A stretch of 64,000 nucleotides of DNA, from positions 2,542,001 through 2,606,000 of the forward strand of contig CP085323.1 of the NCBI GenBank assembly GCA_022870745.1. The letters run 5' to 3'. The position numbers were made by a program, and so were the translations under genes. Origin of the DNA: Silvibacterium acidisoli. GTDB taxonomy: Bacteria; Acidobacteriota; Terriglobia; Terriglobales; Acidobacteriaceae. The notes below the pieces were generated by a model, which made no database searches, had not been told where the DNA came from, and worked only from the letters and a program-made list of their open reading frames with translations. Below, in pieces: positions 42,510 through 51,509 of the stretch (position 1 is the first letter of the stretch; every line of letters begins with the position of its first letter).

Positions 42510-43231
42510 TGTTCTCCGCCTTGACGCTGCTGGTGGTCTACATCGTGCTGGGGATTCCAGCGGCGGTGATTGGCCTGCCGTGGACGCTGCTGAGCCGCAA
42601 CATCACTCTCCTTTACCGCTGGTCGATGTGGATCATGCGCGTGGGGCTGCGCTGCGCCGGCATCCGCGTCGAGGTGCAGTGGAAAGCGCCGCTCGATCCG
42701 GCGCGGCGCTACATCTTTCTTTCTAACCATGTCTCGAACCTCGACCCGCCGGTGCTGATGCCGATGCTGCCCGGCCGGTCTTCGGTCTTCCTGAAGCGTT
42801 CGCTGATGAAGATCCCGGTGCTCGGCTATGGAATGCGGCTCGGCGACTTTATCCCGGTCGATCGCGATGGGCGCGTGGAGAGCGCGCGGGAGAGCGTGCA
42901 GTTCGCGGCGCGCGTGCTCGCCTCAGGCCTGAACGTTTTGTCGTTCGTCGAGGGAACACGTTCACGCGATGGGCGCTTGCAGCCCTTCAAAAAAGGCCCG
43001 TTCTACCTGGCCAAGGAGACTGGAGCACCGGTGGTTCCGGTCTCGATCTGGGGAACGGAGTCGATGATGAAGAAGGGAAGCGTGCGGCTCTATCCGGGAA
43101 CGGCGCACATCGTTTTCCACGCGCCTGTGGAGTCGAGCGATTACGCGACACGCGATGAGCTGCTGGTCGCGGTGCGGCAGGCCATTGCCTCCAGCCTGCC
43201 GGAGTGGATGTTAGAGGAAAAAACTATTTAA
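42509..43231 (+). CDS. plsC: 1-Acyl-sn-glycerol-3-phosphate acyltransferase
   Basis: This 240-residue membrane-associated acyltransferase makes phosphatidic acid from lysophosphatidate. The N-terminal helix is LVVYIVLGIPAAVIGLPWTL. The PlsC signatures are the catalytic SNHVSNLDPPVLMPML (NHx4D), VFLKRSLMKIPVLGYGMRL, the binding motif FVEGTRSRDGRLQPFKKGPF and VPVSIWGTESMM. The ATG shares one base with the mpl stop, so it is the last gene of the overlapping operon. Its 3' end overlaps the convergent SPOR gene by eight bases. PlsC paralogues can act on other acceptors; the specific substrate is inferred from family. Confidence 0.9.
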   Translation: MFSALTLLVVYIVLGIPAAVIGLPWTLLSRNITLLYRWSMWIMRVGLRCAGIRVEVQWKAPLDPARRYIFLSNHVSNLDPPVLMPMLPGRSSVFLKRSLMKIPVLGYGMRLGDFIPVDRDGRVESARESVQFAARVLASGLNVLSFVEGTRSRDGRLQPFKKGPFYLAKETGAPVVPVSIWGTESMMKKGSVRLYPGTAHIVFHAPVESSDYATRDELLVAVRQAIASSLPEWMLEEKTI

Positions 43232-43907
43232 GGATGGCGTTATAGCCGTCGGCGAGCAGCTTGGTACGCATGGCTTTCGCCTCGTCGCGGTTCGCGAACG
43301 GGCCCAGCTGCACGTGCAGAAAGTTGTTGCCCGGCTCGTTCCGCACCGTTGCTGTGTAGCCTTTCTTGCGAAGCGCGCCGACGAGGATATTTGCGTCTTC
43401 CTGGCGCGATACGGCGGCAATCTGAACCATAACCGGTGTTTGCGCGACCGCGGTTGTTACCGAAGCGGCCATGCTTCTTGCGGGTGAAAGCGTTGCGACT
43501 GCGGGGACAGCGCGGGCTGCTGGTGCTGTCTCCAGCACCGGTGTCGGCTTCGGTGCCGGAGCTTCTTCGGAGATCTCGGCGGAAGGCTTGTGCTTCGGTG
43601 CCGGTGCCGCCGGTGTCTCATTGCCTGCGCTCGCGTCGTCCTGATTGGTCTCTTCGACCACGGTGGGTGCGGCTGTTGCCGAAGGCGCGGCGGCTGGCGT
43701 TTTCGTCGTGGCTGATTTCGCAGATTCCGTCGAAGCTGGTGTGCTGCCAGACGCATTGTTGCCGCGTCCCATCGAGAATCCGAAGCCGAAGAAGACGCCG
43801 CAGATGAGCACCAGCCCGAAGAAGATGCCGAGCACGGACTTCATGCCCAGGGTGATTTCTGTATCGGTTCCGATTTCTTCGTCTTCGTCCAGCATCATTC
43901 TTGCCAT
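43224..43907 (-). CDS. SPOR-domain membrane protein
   Basis: This 227-residue protein has a short cytoplasmic start (MARMMLDEDEEIG) and one membrane helix (~22-45, SVLGIFFGLVLICGVFFGFG). A ~95-residue Ala/Pro/Thr-rich periplasmic linker leads to a C-terminal SPOR domain (~155-227: VMVQIAAVSRQEDANILVGA, HVQLGPFANRDEAKAMRTKL). SPOR domains bind denuded glycan strands at the division septum, as in FtsN and DamX, so a division-site role is likely. It lies 11 bases downstream of the slipin gene and probably shares its transcript. The end overlaps plsC by eight bases. Confidence 0.9.
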   Translation of the reverse strand: MARMMLDEDEEIGTDTEITLGMKSVLGIFFGLVLICGVFFGFGFSMGRGNNASGSTPASTESAKSATTKTPAAAPSATAAPTVVEETNQDDASAGNETPAAPAPKHKPSAEISEEAPAPKPTPVLETAPAARAVPAVATLSPARSMAASVTTAVAQTPVMVQIAAVSRQEDANILVGALRKKGYTATVRNEPGNNFLHVQLGPFANRDEAKAMRTKLLADGYNAILK

Positions 43908-43918
43908 GGCAGTAGATC

Positions 43919-44725
43919 CTATTCCCCGGGCTTTTCTGTCGAAGCCGGTTTTTCTGGTGACGCAGGCGAGGGAACAAATCGGTTAATCAGGGAGATCAGC
44001 TCGACGGGCAGCGGGAAGACCACGGTTGTATTTTTTTCCGCACCGATGTCGGTCAGGGTCTGCAGGTAGCGTAGCTGCATGGTCATCGGCTGCTGTGCCA
44101 GCAGGTTGGCGGCTTCCACCAGTCGCTGGGCTGCGGCGTATTCGCCTTCGGCGTTGATGATCTTGGAGCGCTTTTCGCGCTCGGCTTCGGCCTGCTTGGC
44201 CATGGCGCGCAGCATCTGCTCGGGCAGATCCACCTGCTTCACTTCGACGCTTACGACCTTTACGCCCCATGGTTCGGTGCGCTGATCGATGATGGACTGG
44301 ATGCGCTGGTTGAGCTGGTCGCGGTGCGAAAGCAGGCCGTCCAGTTCCACCTCACCCAGGACCGAACGCAGCGTGGTCTGCGCAAACTGCGAAGTCTGGT
44401 AGACGTAGTTCGATACCTCGATCACGGCGCGGGCCGGGTCGAGAACACGCAAGGTGATGACGGCATTGACCTTGATGGTGACGTTGTCGCGCGTGATCAC
44501 GTCCTGCGGCGGTACTTCGAGCACTTCCTGGCGCAGCGAGATGCGCACCATCTGGTCGAGCGGACGAAAGACCAGGATCAATCCCGGACCCTTGGGCGGC
44601 AGATGCGCGCGGCCCAGCCGGAAGATAACACCGCGCTCGTACTCGCGCAGAATCTTGATGGAATTCAGCAGGTAGAGAACGACGGCGACAAGAAGAATGA
44701 GGCTGGGAATACCGATCATTTTCAC
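43919..44725 (-). CDS. Slipin/stomatin-like SPFH-domain protein
   Basis: This 268-residue protein has an N-terminal hydrophobic anchor ([20 protein letters not shown]) followed by the SPFH/Band 7 domain. Motifs are [40 protein letters not shown], the [20 protein letters not shown] strand region and [19 protein letters not shown]. The coiled-coil [20 protein letters not shown] and [18 protein letters not shown] complete the slipin pattern. Slipins oligomerise into membrane microdomain cages. Bacterial slipin genes typically sit next to NfeD long-form proteases, exactly as here (45-base gap), which points to joint membrane-protein quality control. Confidence 0.94.
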   Translation of the reverse strand: MKMIGIPSLILLVAVVLYLLNSIKILREYERGVIFRLGRAHLPPKGPGLILVFRPLDQMVRISLRQEVLEVPPQDVITRDNVTIKVNAVITLRVLDPARAVIEVSNYVYQTSQFAQTTLRSVLGEVELDGLLSHRDQLNQRIQSIIDQRTEPWGVKVVSVEVKQVDLPEQMLRAMAKQAEAEREKRSKIINAEGEYAAAQRLVEAANLLAQQPMTMQLRYLQTLTDIGAEKNTTVVFPLPVELISLINRFVPSPASPEKPASTEKPGE

Positions 44726-44770
44726 TTCACCCGCCTGCGATTGTATCGCAGCGAGCTGGTGGACCCGCGT

Positions 44771-46096
44771 TTATTGGGCCGCCGGAGAGACGGCGGGAAC
44801 CTGTTCCACCAACAGGGTGTACCCGCGCAGACCGATGACGCGGACCCGCATTCCCTGTTCCACAGGAGATTCTGATTCCGCCTGCCAGAGCTCGCCGTGG
44901 ATGAGAATCTGGCCGGATGGGTCGAGCGGCTGCTGGACGATACCGATTTTGCCGACGAGGGCCTCCGCACCGGTGAAGACCATTTTGGCACGCCGCGCGC
45001 GAAGGGCTATGCGCACCAGGAAGACGGTGATGAGTCCGAAGGCCAGTCCACAGGCGATAGCCGTTGCCGTGTGCACGCGCAGTTCGGGAATGGGCCCGTC
45101 GACCAGCGTAAGCGTCCCGAAAACGAGTGCGATGATGCCCGCACCTGCGAGCACGCCGTGGCTGGGGATTTTGGCCTCGACCAGGAGCAGCGTAAATGCG
45201 GCGATCAGAAACATGATGGCCGTATAGTGCACCGGAAGCAGGTTCAGGGCAAAGAGTCCAGTGACCAGCAGCAGGGTTCCCAGGGATCCCGGAATGATGG
45301 TGCCCGGCGCGTTGAACTCCAGGTAAATGAGCAGGCCGCCCATGATCAGGATCAGCACGGCGAGGTTCGGATCCATCAACCGGTCGAGAATCTGCTCCCT
45401 CAGGCTCGGCTGGAAGCGGATGAGGCGGCCGTGAGCCGTATGCAGCGTTTGCGTCTGGCCGTCAAAGCGCTGGATTTTGCGTCCGTCGAGCAGGTTGAGC
45501 AGGTCGTTGTCGTTGGCGGCGATCAGGTCGATCACATGCGATTCGAGAGCTTCGCGCTCGGTGTACGACTTCGAATGCAGCACGGCATCCTGCGCGGCAT
45601 CGACATTGCGGTTACGGCGTGCGACATAGGAGCGCAGAAAGGCCGTGGTGTCATTCTCGAGCTTCTGCCTCATCGTATCGTCGAGCTTCGCGCCTTCGAC
45701 GACCGGGTGCGCGGCGCCTGCATTTGTTCCGGGGGCCATTGCCGCGACATCCGCTGCCTGCAGCAGAAAGAAGCCTGCAGACCCGGCGCGGCTGCCTGAT
45801 GGCGAGATGTAAACGATCACGGGAACGGGCGAGGCGAGAATCTTGCCGACCATGGTGCGGGTGGCGTCAAGCAGGCCGCCGGGGGTATTCAGCGTAACCA
45901 GCACAGCTTCGTCGCGATCCTCGGCGGCGCGGGCAAGGCCACGCTCCAGGTACTCTTCGCTGATGGGCTGAATGGTGTCGTTCAGATGCAGAACGAGAAT
46001 CGCGGGTGTTACCGGCTGTGTCTGGGGCAGGCATCGCCCGGTAACGATCGCCAGGATCGCGATCAGCAAAACCGGTACTGCCGCTCTCAGCTTCAT
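44771..46096 (-). CDS. NfeD long-form membrane serine protease (ClpP class)
   Basis: This 441-residue protein has an N-terminal signal/anchor and a ClpP-like serine protease domain (~30-240) with VLVTLNTPGGLLDATRTMVG. The catalytic Ser region is SPSGSRAGSAGFFLLQAADV and the Lys would lie in EAL/TER helices beyond it. Four or five membrane helices follow (NLAVLILIMGGLLIYLEF; GTLLLVTGLFALNLLPVHY; GVLAGAGIIALVFGTLTLV). The C-terminal OB-fold NfeD domain (~370-435) has GAEALVGKIGIVQQPLDPSG and GELWQAESESPVEQGMRVRV. Archaeal homologues cleave the C-terminus of stomatin, matching the adjacent slipin gene. It overlaps the TPR gene by four bases (ATGA). Confidence 0.92.
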   Translation of the reverse strand: MKLRAAVPVLLIAILAIVTGRCLPQTQPVTPAILVLHLNDTIQPISEEYLERGLARAAEDRDEAVLVTLNTPGGLLDATRTMVGKILASPVPVIVYISPSGSRAGSAGFFLLQAADVAAMAPGTNAGAAHPVVEGAKLDDTMRQKLENDTTAFLRSYVARRNRNVDAAQDAVLHSKSYTEREALESHVIDLIAANDNDLLNLLDGRKIQRFDGQTQTLHTAHGRLIRFQPSLREQILDRLMDPNLAVLILIMGGLLIYLEFNAPGTIIPGSLGTLLLVTGLFALNLLPVHYTAIMFLIAAFTLLLVEAKIPSHGVLAGAGIIALVFGTLTLVDGPIPELRVHTATAIACGLAFGLITVFLVRIALRARRAKMVFTGAEALVGKIGIVQQPLDPSGQILIHGELWQAESESPVEQGMRVRVIGLRGYTLLVEQVPAVSPAAQ

Positions 46097-47706
46097 GGAA
46101 CCTGCTGTCCTCTTGCTTCCAGAGCCTGCTTCATTCCGCGTGCATTGGCGTTTGCCGGTTCGAGGTGCAGCGCCTGGCTGACTTCTCCGGCGGCGGAAGG
46201 AAGCTGGTTCGCAGCGAGATCGAGCCGCGCAAGCAGTAAGTATGCCGGAACATTAGGCGAAAGTGAAAGAGACTTCTGCGCCTCCTGCCGTGCGGTGGCG
46301 GTGTCGCCGCTGTGTTCGCGTACCTGCGCGAGGCCTGCATGCGCCAGGGCCGTATTGGAATCGGCGGCCAGCGCGGACTGGTAGCGGCGCTCGGCTTCGA
46401 GCGTAAGGCCGCGATTCAGAAACTGGTCGCCTTCCTTCACCAGTGCCTCTGCCTGTTGCTTGGGTGCCATGGTAGCCATCCTCATGGCCTGGATCTGTTC
46501 GAGCTCATAGGCTGCCTGGCGAAAACCGGTCTCATTATAGGAGCGCTTGATGCGCTCGAGCGGCAGATTGTCGTCAGGAATGGCCTTGCCGGGGTCAGGA
46601 TTCACCTTCACCGACGCGGGATCCTTAAGCGTAGTGGCGAAAGTCTGTGCTTCGGAGTCATTCGGACGCAGCTTCAGTGCCTGGTCGATCTCACGGATGG
46701 CGCCCGGAATATCGTTGCGGCGGCGCAGGGAGACGGCGAGATTGAAGTGATAATCCTCGTCCTTGGGGTCGGCGGCACTGGCCTGCTGGAAGAGTGCGCT
46801 GCCGTCACGCTGGCGGCGGCTCGCGGCAACTCCCTGGTTATTGACGACTTCCGGCAGAGGCAGGCGAACGCGGACAAAGGCGAAGGCGTCTTCAGCCTTG
46901 AGGTAGTTCGCCGTGTAAAAGAAGGCGAGTCCCCGGTAGAAGTCGGCTTCGAGGGCATTGGGGTCGTCGGCAGAGAGACGCCCGAAGGTTGCCGCCGCGT
47001 TGTCGTACTCCTGGTTGGCGAAATAGGCACGCCCCAGCGCCACCCAGGCAGGTGAAAAGGTCGGGCTGATGCGTACGGCATCGCGAAGGTTCGATACGCG
47101 CTCGGCTGGTGCCTCGGCGATGGTGCCGCGGATGTATTTCTCGAAGGCATCGACGCGCAGCGTTGAGTCGGCAGCCAGGAAGGTCTGCTGGGCGATCTCG
47201 AAGGACGGATTGAGCTGCCGCGCCACCTGCCAGGCCAGTCCGTTAAAGCTGGTGAGCAGGCTCTTGAGATCGGAATCCTGCGTGATGGCGGTGCTCAGCT
47301 TCAGTGCCTTCACGTCAAGTACCTGGGTCGTGGTGGTGAGACGTCCGTTATTTACTGTGTAGTAGCCGAGAACGACCGAGTCGGCGTCGAGATTTTGCGC
47401 GATGCGGATGGTGGTGGCGTGCGACGGCTGAAAGTTCAGCGGCAGCCCGAGATGATCGAGTGCATAGAGACGGTCTCCACGGCTGATGGTCAGGAACCCG
47501 GCCGACTCCAGGCGGCGATTCAGAACGTCGGCGGCGCCTTCGCCGATCCAGTCGAGGTTGGCGTCAGAAGAGCGATTCTCAAATGGAAGAACCAGCAGCA
47601 GCTTGCCGTGCGCCGATATCTCCATGTCCGAACGTTGAGCCGAAGCGAGGCTCGCGGGCAGCAAAAGAAGGACGAGAAATAGTCGTAGCCGGAAAAAGTT
47701 GCGCAC
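46093..47706 (-). CDS. Secreted TPR protein with TolB-like N-terminal domain
   Basis: This 537-residue protein has a signal peptide (NFFRLRLFLVLLLLPASLAS). Residues ~30-170 form an alpha/beta domain with LLVLPFENRSSDANLDWIGE and LNRRLESAGFLTISRGDRLY, the FlgO/TolB-N-like layout found ahead of TPR arrays. From ~210 to the end lie about seven to eight TPR units, e.g. PTFSPAWVALGRAYFANQEY, DEDYHFNLAVSLRRRNDIPG, NTALAHAGLAQVREHSGDTA and VPAYLLLARLDLAANQLPSA. It is likely a periplasmic or outer-membrane-facing scaffold. It overlaps the NfeD gene by four bases, so it belongs to the NfeD-slipin-SPOR transcript; its partner is unknown. Confidence 0.85.
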   Translation of the reverse strand: MRNFFRLRLFLVLLLLPASLASAQRSDMEISAHGKLLLVLPFENRSSDANLDWIGEGAADVLNRRLESAGFLTISRGDRLYALDHLGLPLNFQPSHATTIRIAQNLDADSVVLGYYTVNNGRLTTTTQVLDVKALKLSTAITQDSDLKSLLTSFNGLAWQVARQLNPSFEIAQQTFLAADSTLRVDAFEKYIRGTIAEAPAERVSNLRDAVRISPTFSPAWVALGRAYFANQEYDNAAATFGRLSADDPNALEADFYRGLAFFYTANYLKAEDAFAFVRVRLPLPEVVNNQGVAASRRQRDGSALFQQASAADPKDEDYHFNLAVSLRRRNDIPGAIREIDQALKLRPNDSEAQTFATTLKDPASVKVNPDPGKAIPDDNLPLERIKRSYNETGFRQAAYELEQIQAMRMATMAPKQQAEALVKEGDQFLNRGLTLEAERRYQSALAADSNTALAHAGLAQVREHSGDTATARQEAQKSLSLSPNVPAYLLLARLDLAANQLPSAAGEVSQALHLEPANANARGMKQALEARGQQVP

Positions 47707-47728
47707 AAGCCGGATTATAGTGGGCTTC

Positions 47729-49297
47729 TCACGGAGCCATCAGCTTCGCTTCCTGCGGGCGATTGAAATGCAGCACCGCTACCCACTGGCCTTTCTTTGC
47801 TGCACGCCATTCCACGTCGCCGTCCAGCAGGCGGGCGACCGCTTCCGGCGCAAGGTCGTGATGAAAGTCGAAAAAGCGCCGGTCGAAGGCTTCGTTTCTC
47901 TGGCCCAGGCTGAAGGGCAGGTGCGGCGGGTCGTACTTGGTGGAGAAAATCAACGCGACAGTGTAGGGCTCAGGGCTCTGGGCTGCTTTCTGTATCTGTT
48001 CGAAGGTGAAGTTGTCGATCGCGACAACCGGAACGGCGCTCGACACATAGCCAAGCTCCGGCTTGGTCAGCTCGTCGCTCACCGGCCACGCCGTCAGCAC
48101 GGTCGCATGCGGATAGTGCTCAAGAACCTGCGCGATGGCCGACTGGTGCAGGCGAATAACATCCGCATAGGCGAGGTTATCTTCCGGAGCGAATCGGTAG
48201 GGCGGATTCACAAGGAGTCCGGTGACAAAAGCCACCGCGCTCAGTCCGGCCAGTAACACCCAGGATTGAAAACGCCTGTAAAAAGTGTGCACGCAAAACA
48301 GGATTACCAGCGGATAAAGCGGCAGCAGGTAGCGGGTAAGCAGCGCGCCGCCGAGAACAGAAAAGGCAGCGAGATTCACCAGCAGAACGACACCGAAGAT
48401 GGCCAGCGTGGAAGCCGGGAACGCCGCGCGCGGTTTGCCATAGGGATCTTCGACGACGGGCAGTATGGCGCAGGCCGCCGCCAGCAGCGTCAGCACAAAA
48501 AGATTCATGTGCGCGGTGACGTGCAGCAGGCGATGCCCGAAGGCCAGCAGAATGCGCAGCGGAGTGAGCGTCGCCGTGGCGTTGTAGCGCAGGTACTCCG
48601 GGTTGCCGAAGACGAAGCCGGTATGGACCTTGTGATACAGGTACCAGCAGGCGAGCGGCACTACAGGCAGAAGCAGCAGCGTGCCCCGGCGAATGTTCTT
48701 TGACAGGCGCAGGCCGCGCGCGATCTCCCAGAGCGCGATGGCAATCGGCGTGACGATCGAAGTCTCTTTCGCCAGCGCCGCGAGCGAGAAGCAGAGAACA
48801 GCCCACCAAATTCCCGCAGTGGTCAACTCCAGAAAGAAGACCAGCGCCCAGAGCGTCGCTGCGGCTGCGAAGAGATCGGCGTGGGCAAGCGAGCTCTGCG
48901 CAAAGAAGATGGGATAAATGGCGGTAAGCAACACGCTGGCCCACGCTACCGATGCTCTTCCCGCAGTAAGGCGGCCAAGTGTCCAGACCGCGGTCAGTGC
49001 GAGTGCCGCAACGCCACACATCGCGATGCGTGTGACGACTGGAGCAAAGCCGAAGAGCTTCCATGCGGCCGCGAGACAGATGGAAGGCAGCGGTGGATGG
49101 GCGTTCGAAAGCGTGCTCCAGGGAATAAGCGAGCCATTGCGGAAAAAATCGAAGGCGGCGGGGATGTAGTAGCCGGCCTCGTCCCAGTAATAGGGCAGGT
49201 GCAGCAGCGGCCAGTGCGCAAGGGTGACGGCTGCCCAGAGGGCCAGCAGCGTCAACGCAAATCGCCGGAAAGAAAGCGTGAAAGATGGACCGGACAC
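47729..49297 (-). CDS. GT-C family membrane glycosyltransferase (ArnT/PMT-like)
   Basis: This 522-residue protein has an N-terminal helix and the GT39/GT83 signature in the first periplasmic loop (LPYYWDEAGYYIPAAFDFF, catalytic Asp), followed by SNAHPPLPSICLAAAWKLFG, the HPP loop. About nine more hydrophobic helices follow (e.g. ASVLLTAIYPIFFAQSSLAH; ALAKETSIVTPIAIALWEIA). The C-terminal ~180 residues form a periplasmic domain with FAPEDNLAYADVIRLHQSAI. Donors are normally polyprenyl-phosphate sugars and acceptors lipid A, protein or glycan; neither is readable here. It lies 22 bases upstream of the TPR gene on the same strand and may lead that transcript. Confidence 0.88.
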   Translation of the reverse strand: MSGPSFTLSFRRFALTLLALWAAVTLAHWPLLHLPYYWDEAGYYIPAAFDFFRNGSLIPWSTLSNAHPPLPSICLAAAWKLFGFAPVVTRIAMCGVAALALTAVWTLGRLTAGRASVAWASVLLTAIYPIFFAQSSLAHADLFAAAATLWALVFFLELTTAGIWWAVLCFSLAALAKETSIVTPIAIALWEIARGLRLSKNIRRGTLLLLPVVPLACWYLYHKVHTGFVFGNPEYLRYNATATLTPLRILLAFGHRLLHVTAHMNLFVLTLLAAACAILPVVEDPYGKPRAAFPASTLAIFGVVLLVNLAAFSVLGGALLTRYLLPLYPLVILFCVHTFYRRFQSWVLLAGLSAVAFVTGLLVNPPYRFAPEDNLAYADVIRLHQSAIAQVLEHYPHATVLTAWPVSDELTKPELGYVSSAVPVVAIDNFTFEQIQKAAQSPEPYTVALIFSTKYDPPHLPFSLGQRNEAFDRRFFDFHHDLAPEAVARLLDGDVEWRAAKKGQWVAVLHFNRPQEAKLMAP

Positions 49298-49378
49298 GGG
49301 TCAGTGTATCAAGCCGAAGAGCGGGGCCAAGAATGGCTCCGGTCAGGCATTCCCCGGATCAATTATCTTAGAAACGAC

Positions 49379-50434
49379 ATGTGGCGCGGCTTCCAGATGC
49401 TGTTCAATGACGAAACGGGGAACACCCGCCGCAAGGTCGTGGGCATTTACGCGCTGCTGATGGCCTTCAACGCCGGTGCATGGCTCTGGGCTGTCGTCGC
49501 CTTTCATCGTTTCCCCGTCATGCTGGGCACGGCCCTGCTGGCATACAGCCTTGGGCTGCGCCACGCGGTCGATGCCGATCACATTGCCGCCATCGACAAT
49601 GTCACCCGCAAGCTCATGCAGGAGGGCAAGCGCCCCATTGGGGTGGGGCTGATGTTCTCGCTGGGTCATTCGACCGTGGTCGTGCTCGGTTCCGCCGGGT
49701 TGGCCAGCGCGGCGTTTCTGCTGCAGCATCGCATGGATGGCCTGCGGCATATCGGCGGACTGGTCGGCACACTCGTCTCGGCCTTCTTCCTGCTGGCAAT
49801 GGCGGTGGTCAACCTGGTGGTCCTGCGCTCGGTCTATCGGACGTTCGTACGCGTGCGAGCGGGCGCTCCCTATGTGGATGAGGATCTCGACCTGCTGCTT
49901 TCGGGACGCGGATTCCTCTCGCGGATCTTCCGGCCGGTCTTTCGCATGATCCGCTCCAGCTGGCACATGTATCCGCTTGGCTTTCTCTTCGGCCTTGGCT
50001 TCGATACCGCGACGGAGATCGGCCTGCTCGGCATCTCGGCTTTGGAAGCCTCGAAGGGAATGCCTATCTGGTCTGTGCTGGTTTTTCCGGCGCTCTTTAC
50101 CGCGGGCATGTCTCTGGTCGATACGACCGACAACATCCTGATGCTCGGAGCCTATGGCTGGGCCTTCGTGAAGCCGATCCGCAAGCTCTACTACAACATG
50201 ACGATCACGGCCGTCTCGGTGGTGGTGGCGCTGGTCGTCGGCGGCATCGAAGCGCTCGGGCTGGTCGGGGACCAGCTGCACCTGCGCGGTCTCTTCTGGG
50301 AGACCATCGGCAAGCTCAACGACCACTTCGGCGTACTCGGTTACTTCATCATCGCTTTGTTCGCGCTCAGCTGGATCATCTCCATCGCCATCTACAAATG
50401 GCGGCGCTTTGACGATATGGAAGTAGGCGCATAG
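49379..50434 (+). CDS. NiCoT-family nickel/cobalt permease
   Basis: This ~351-residue permease has eight predicted helices. The diagnostic helix II metal motif is LGLRHAVDADHIAAIDNVTR (HAVDADHI). Other family signatures are MFSLGHSTVVVLG, GFLFGLGFDTATEIGLLGIS and AGMSLVDTTDNILMLGAYGW. NiCoT proteins import Ni2+ and/or Co2+ for urease, hydrogenase or cobalamin enzymes; none of those genes adjoin it, so metal preference is open. The frame is open far upstream through sequence antisense to the glycosyltransferase, but MWRGFQMLFNDETGNTRRKV is the plausible start. An internal ATG at codon 7 is an alternative. Confidence 0.92.
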   Translation: MWRGFQMLFNDETGNTRRKVVGIYALLMAFNAGAWLWAVVAFHRFPVMLGTALLAYSLGLRHAVDADHIAAIDNVTRKLMQEGKRPIGVGLMFSLGHSTVVVLGSAGLASAAFLLQHRMDGLRHIGGLVGTLVSAFFLLAMAVVNLVVLRSVYRTFVRVRAGAPYVDEDLDLLLSGRGFLSRIFRPVFRMIRSSWHMYPLGFLFGLGFDTATEIGLLGISALEASKGMPIWSVLVFPALFTAGMSLVDTTDNILMLGAYGWAFVKPIRKLYYNMTITAVSVVVALVVGGIEALGLVGDQLHLRGLFWETIGKLNDHFGVLGYFIIALFALSWIISIAIYKWRRFDDMEVGA

Positions 50435-50469
50435 TTCTGCCAACCACTCAAAACCAATAGAATGGATCT

Positions 50470-51501
50470 ATGAAGGCTCTAGTAAAGGCACACGCGCGGG
50501 AAGGGCTCTGGCTCGAAGACATTCCGGAACCGGTGATCGGCATCAACGATGTCCTGATTAAGGTCCGATACACCGGGATCTGTGGAACCGATGTTCATAT
50601 CTACCAGTGGGACGACTGGGCAAAGAGCACCATCCCGGTCCCCATGGCGATCGGCCACGAGTTTGTAGGCGAGATTGCCGAAATCGGCTCGAATGTGACC
50701 GACTTCAAGGTGGGCGATATCGTCAGCGGTGAAGGCCACACAACCTGCGGACGCTGCCGAAACTGTCTCGCCGGCCGCCGCCATCTCTGTGCCTTCACCA
50801 AGGGCGTCGGAGTAAACCGTCCTGGCTGCTTTGCCGAATACATCTCCATTCCAATGAGCAACGTGTGGCGCCACCATCCGGGAGTGGACCAGGAAGTCGC
50901 CGCGATCTTCGATCCCTTCGGCAACGCGGTGCACACGGCGCTGTCGTTTCCGGTGAATGGTGAAGACGTGCTCATCACCGGTGCAGGCCCGATTGGCATC
51001 ATGTGCATTCCGGTTGTGAAGTACGCGGGCGCGCGCCACGTGGTGATCACCGATCCCAACCCCTACCGCCGCGAACTCGCAAAGAAGATGGGCGCGACGC
51101 TGGCCGTGAATCCGATGGAGACGTCGCTGGCAGACGTGCAGAAGGAACTCGGCATGGTCGAGGGCTTCGATGTTGGCCTCGAAATGTCTGGCAACGCAGC
51201 CGCAATGCGCGACATGATCGCCAACATGTGCCACGGCGGCAAGATCGCCATCCTTGGCATTCCTGCGAAGGAGATGCAGACAGACTGGCGCCCGGTGATC
51301 TTCAACATGCTCACCATCAAGGGCATCTACGGCCGCGAGATGTTCGAGACCTGGTACAAGATGAGCGTGATGGTGGAGTCGGGCGTAGATATCTCGCCGA
51401 TCATCACCCATCGCTTCAGCTACAAGGACTGGCAGAAGGGCTTCGACGCCATGATGTCGCAGGAAAGCGGCAAGGTCGTTCTCGACTGGACGAAGATTTA
51501 G
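50470..51501 (+). CDS. tdh: L-Threonine 3-dehydrogenase
   Basis: This 343-residue zinc-dependent medium-chain dehydrogenase oxidises L-threonine to 2-amino-3-oxobutyrate. Catalytic zinc ligands are in [14 protein letters not shown] and [14 protein letters not shown]; the structural zinc Cys cluster is [15 protein letters not shown]. The NAD Rossmann motif is [40 protein letters not shown] and [14 protein letters not shown] are TDH-typical. It lies nine bases before kbl, and the kbl ribosome-binding site AGGAG overlaps the tdh stop codon. The pair converts threonine to glycine plus acetyl-CoA. Confidence 0.96.
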   Translation: MKALVKAHAREGLWLEDIPEPVIGINDVLIKVRYTGICGTDVHIYQWDDWAKSTIPVPMAIGHEFVGEIAEIGSNVTDFKVGDIVSGEGHTTCGRCRNCLAGRRHLCAFTKGVGVNRPGCFAEYISIPMSNVWRHHPGVDQEVAAIFDPFGNAVHTALSFPVNGEDVLITGAGPIGIMCIPVVKYAGARHVVITDPNPYRRELAKKMGATLAVNPMETSLADVQKELGMVEGFDVGLEMSGNAAAMRDMIANMCHGGKIAILGIPAKEMQTDWRPVIFNMLTIKGIYGREMFETWYKMSVMVESGVDISPIITHRFSYKDWQKGFDAMMSQESGKVVLDWTKI

Positions 51502-51509
51502 GAGATCGC

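Noticed and set aside
48881-49378. Upstream extension of the Ni/Co permease frame
   Set aside because: It is antisense to the glycosyltransferase gene. The conserved NiCoT N-terminus begins at 49379.
51003-51509. Upstream extension of the kbl frame through tdh
   Set aside because: It lies in a different frame inside tdh. The Kbl family start and an AGGAG site coincide with 51510.
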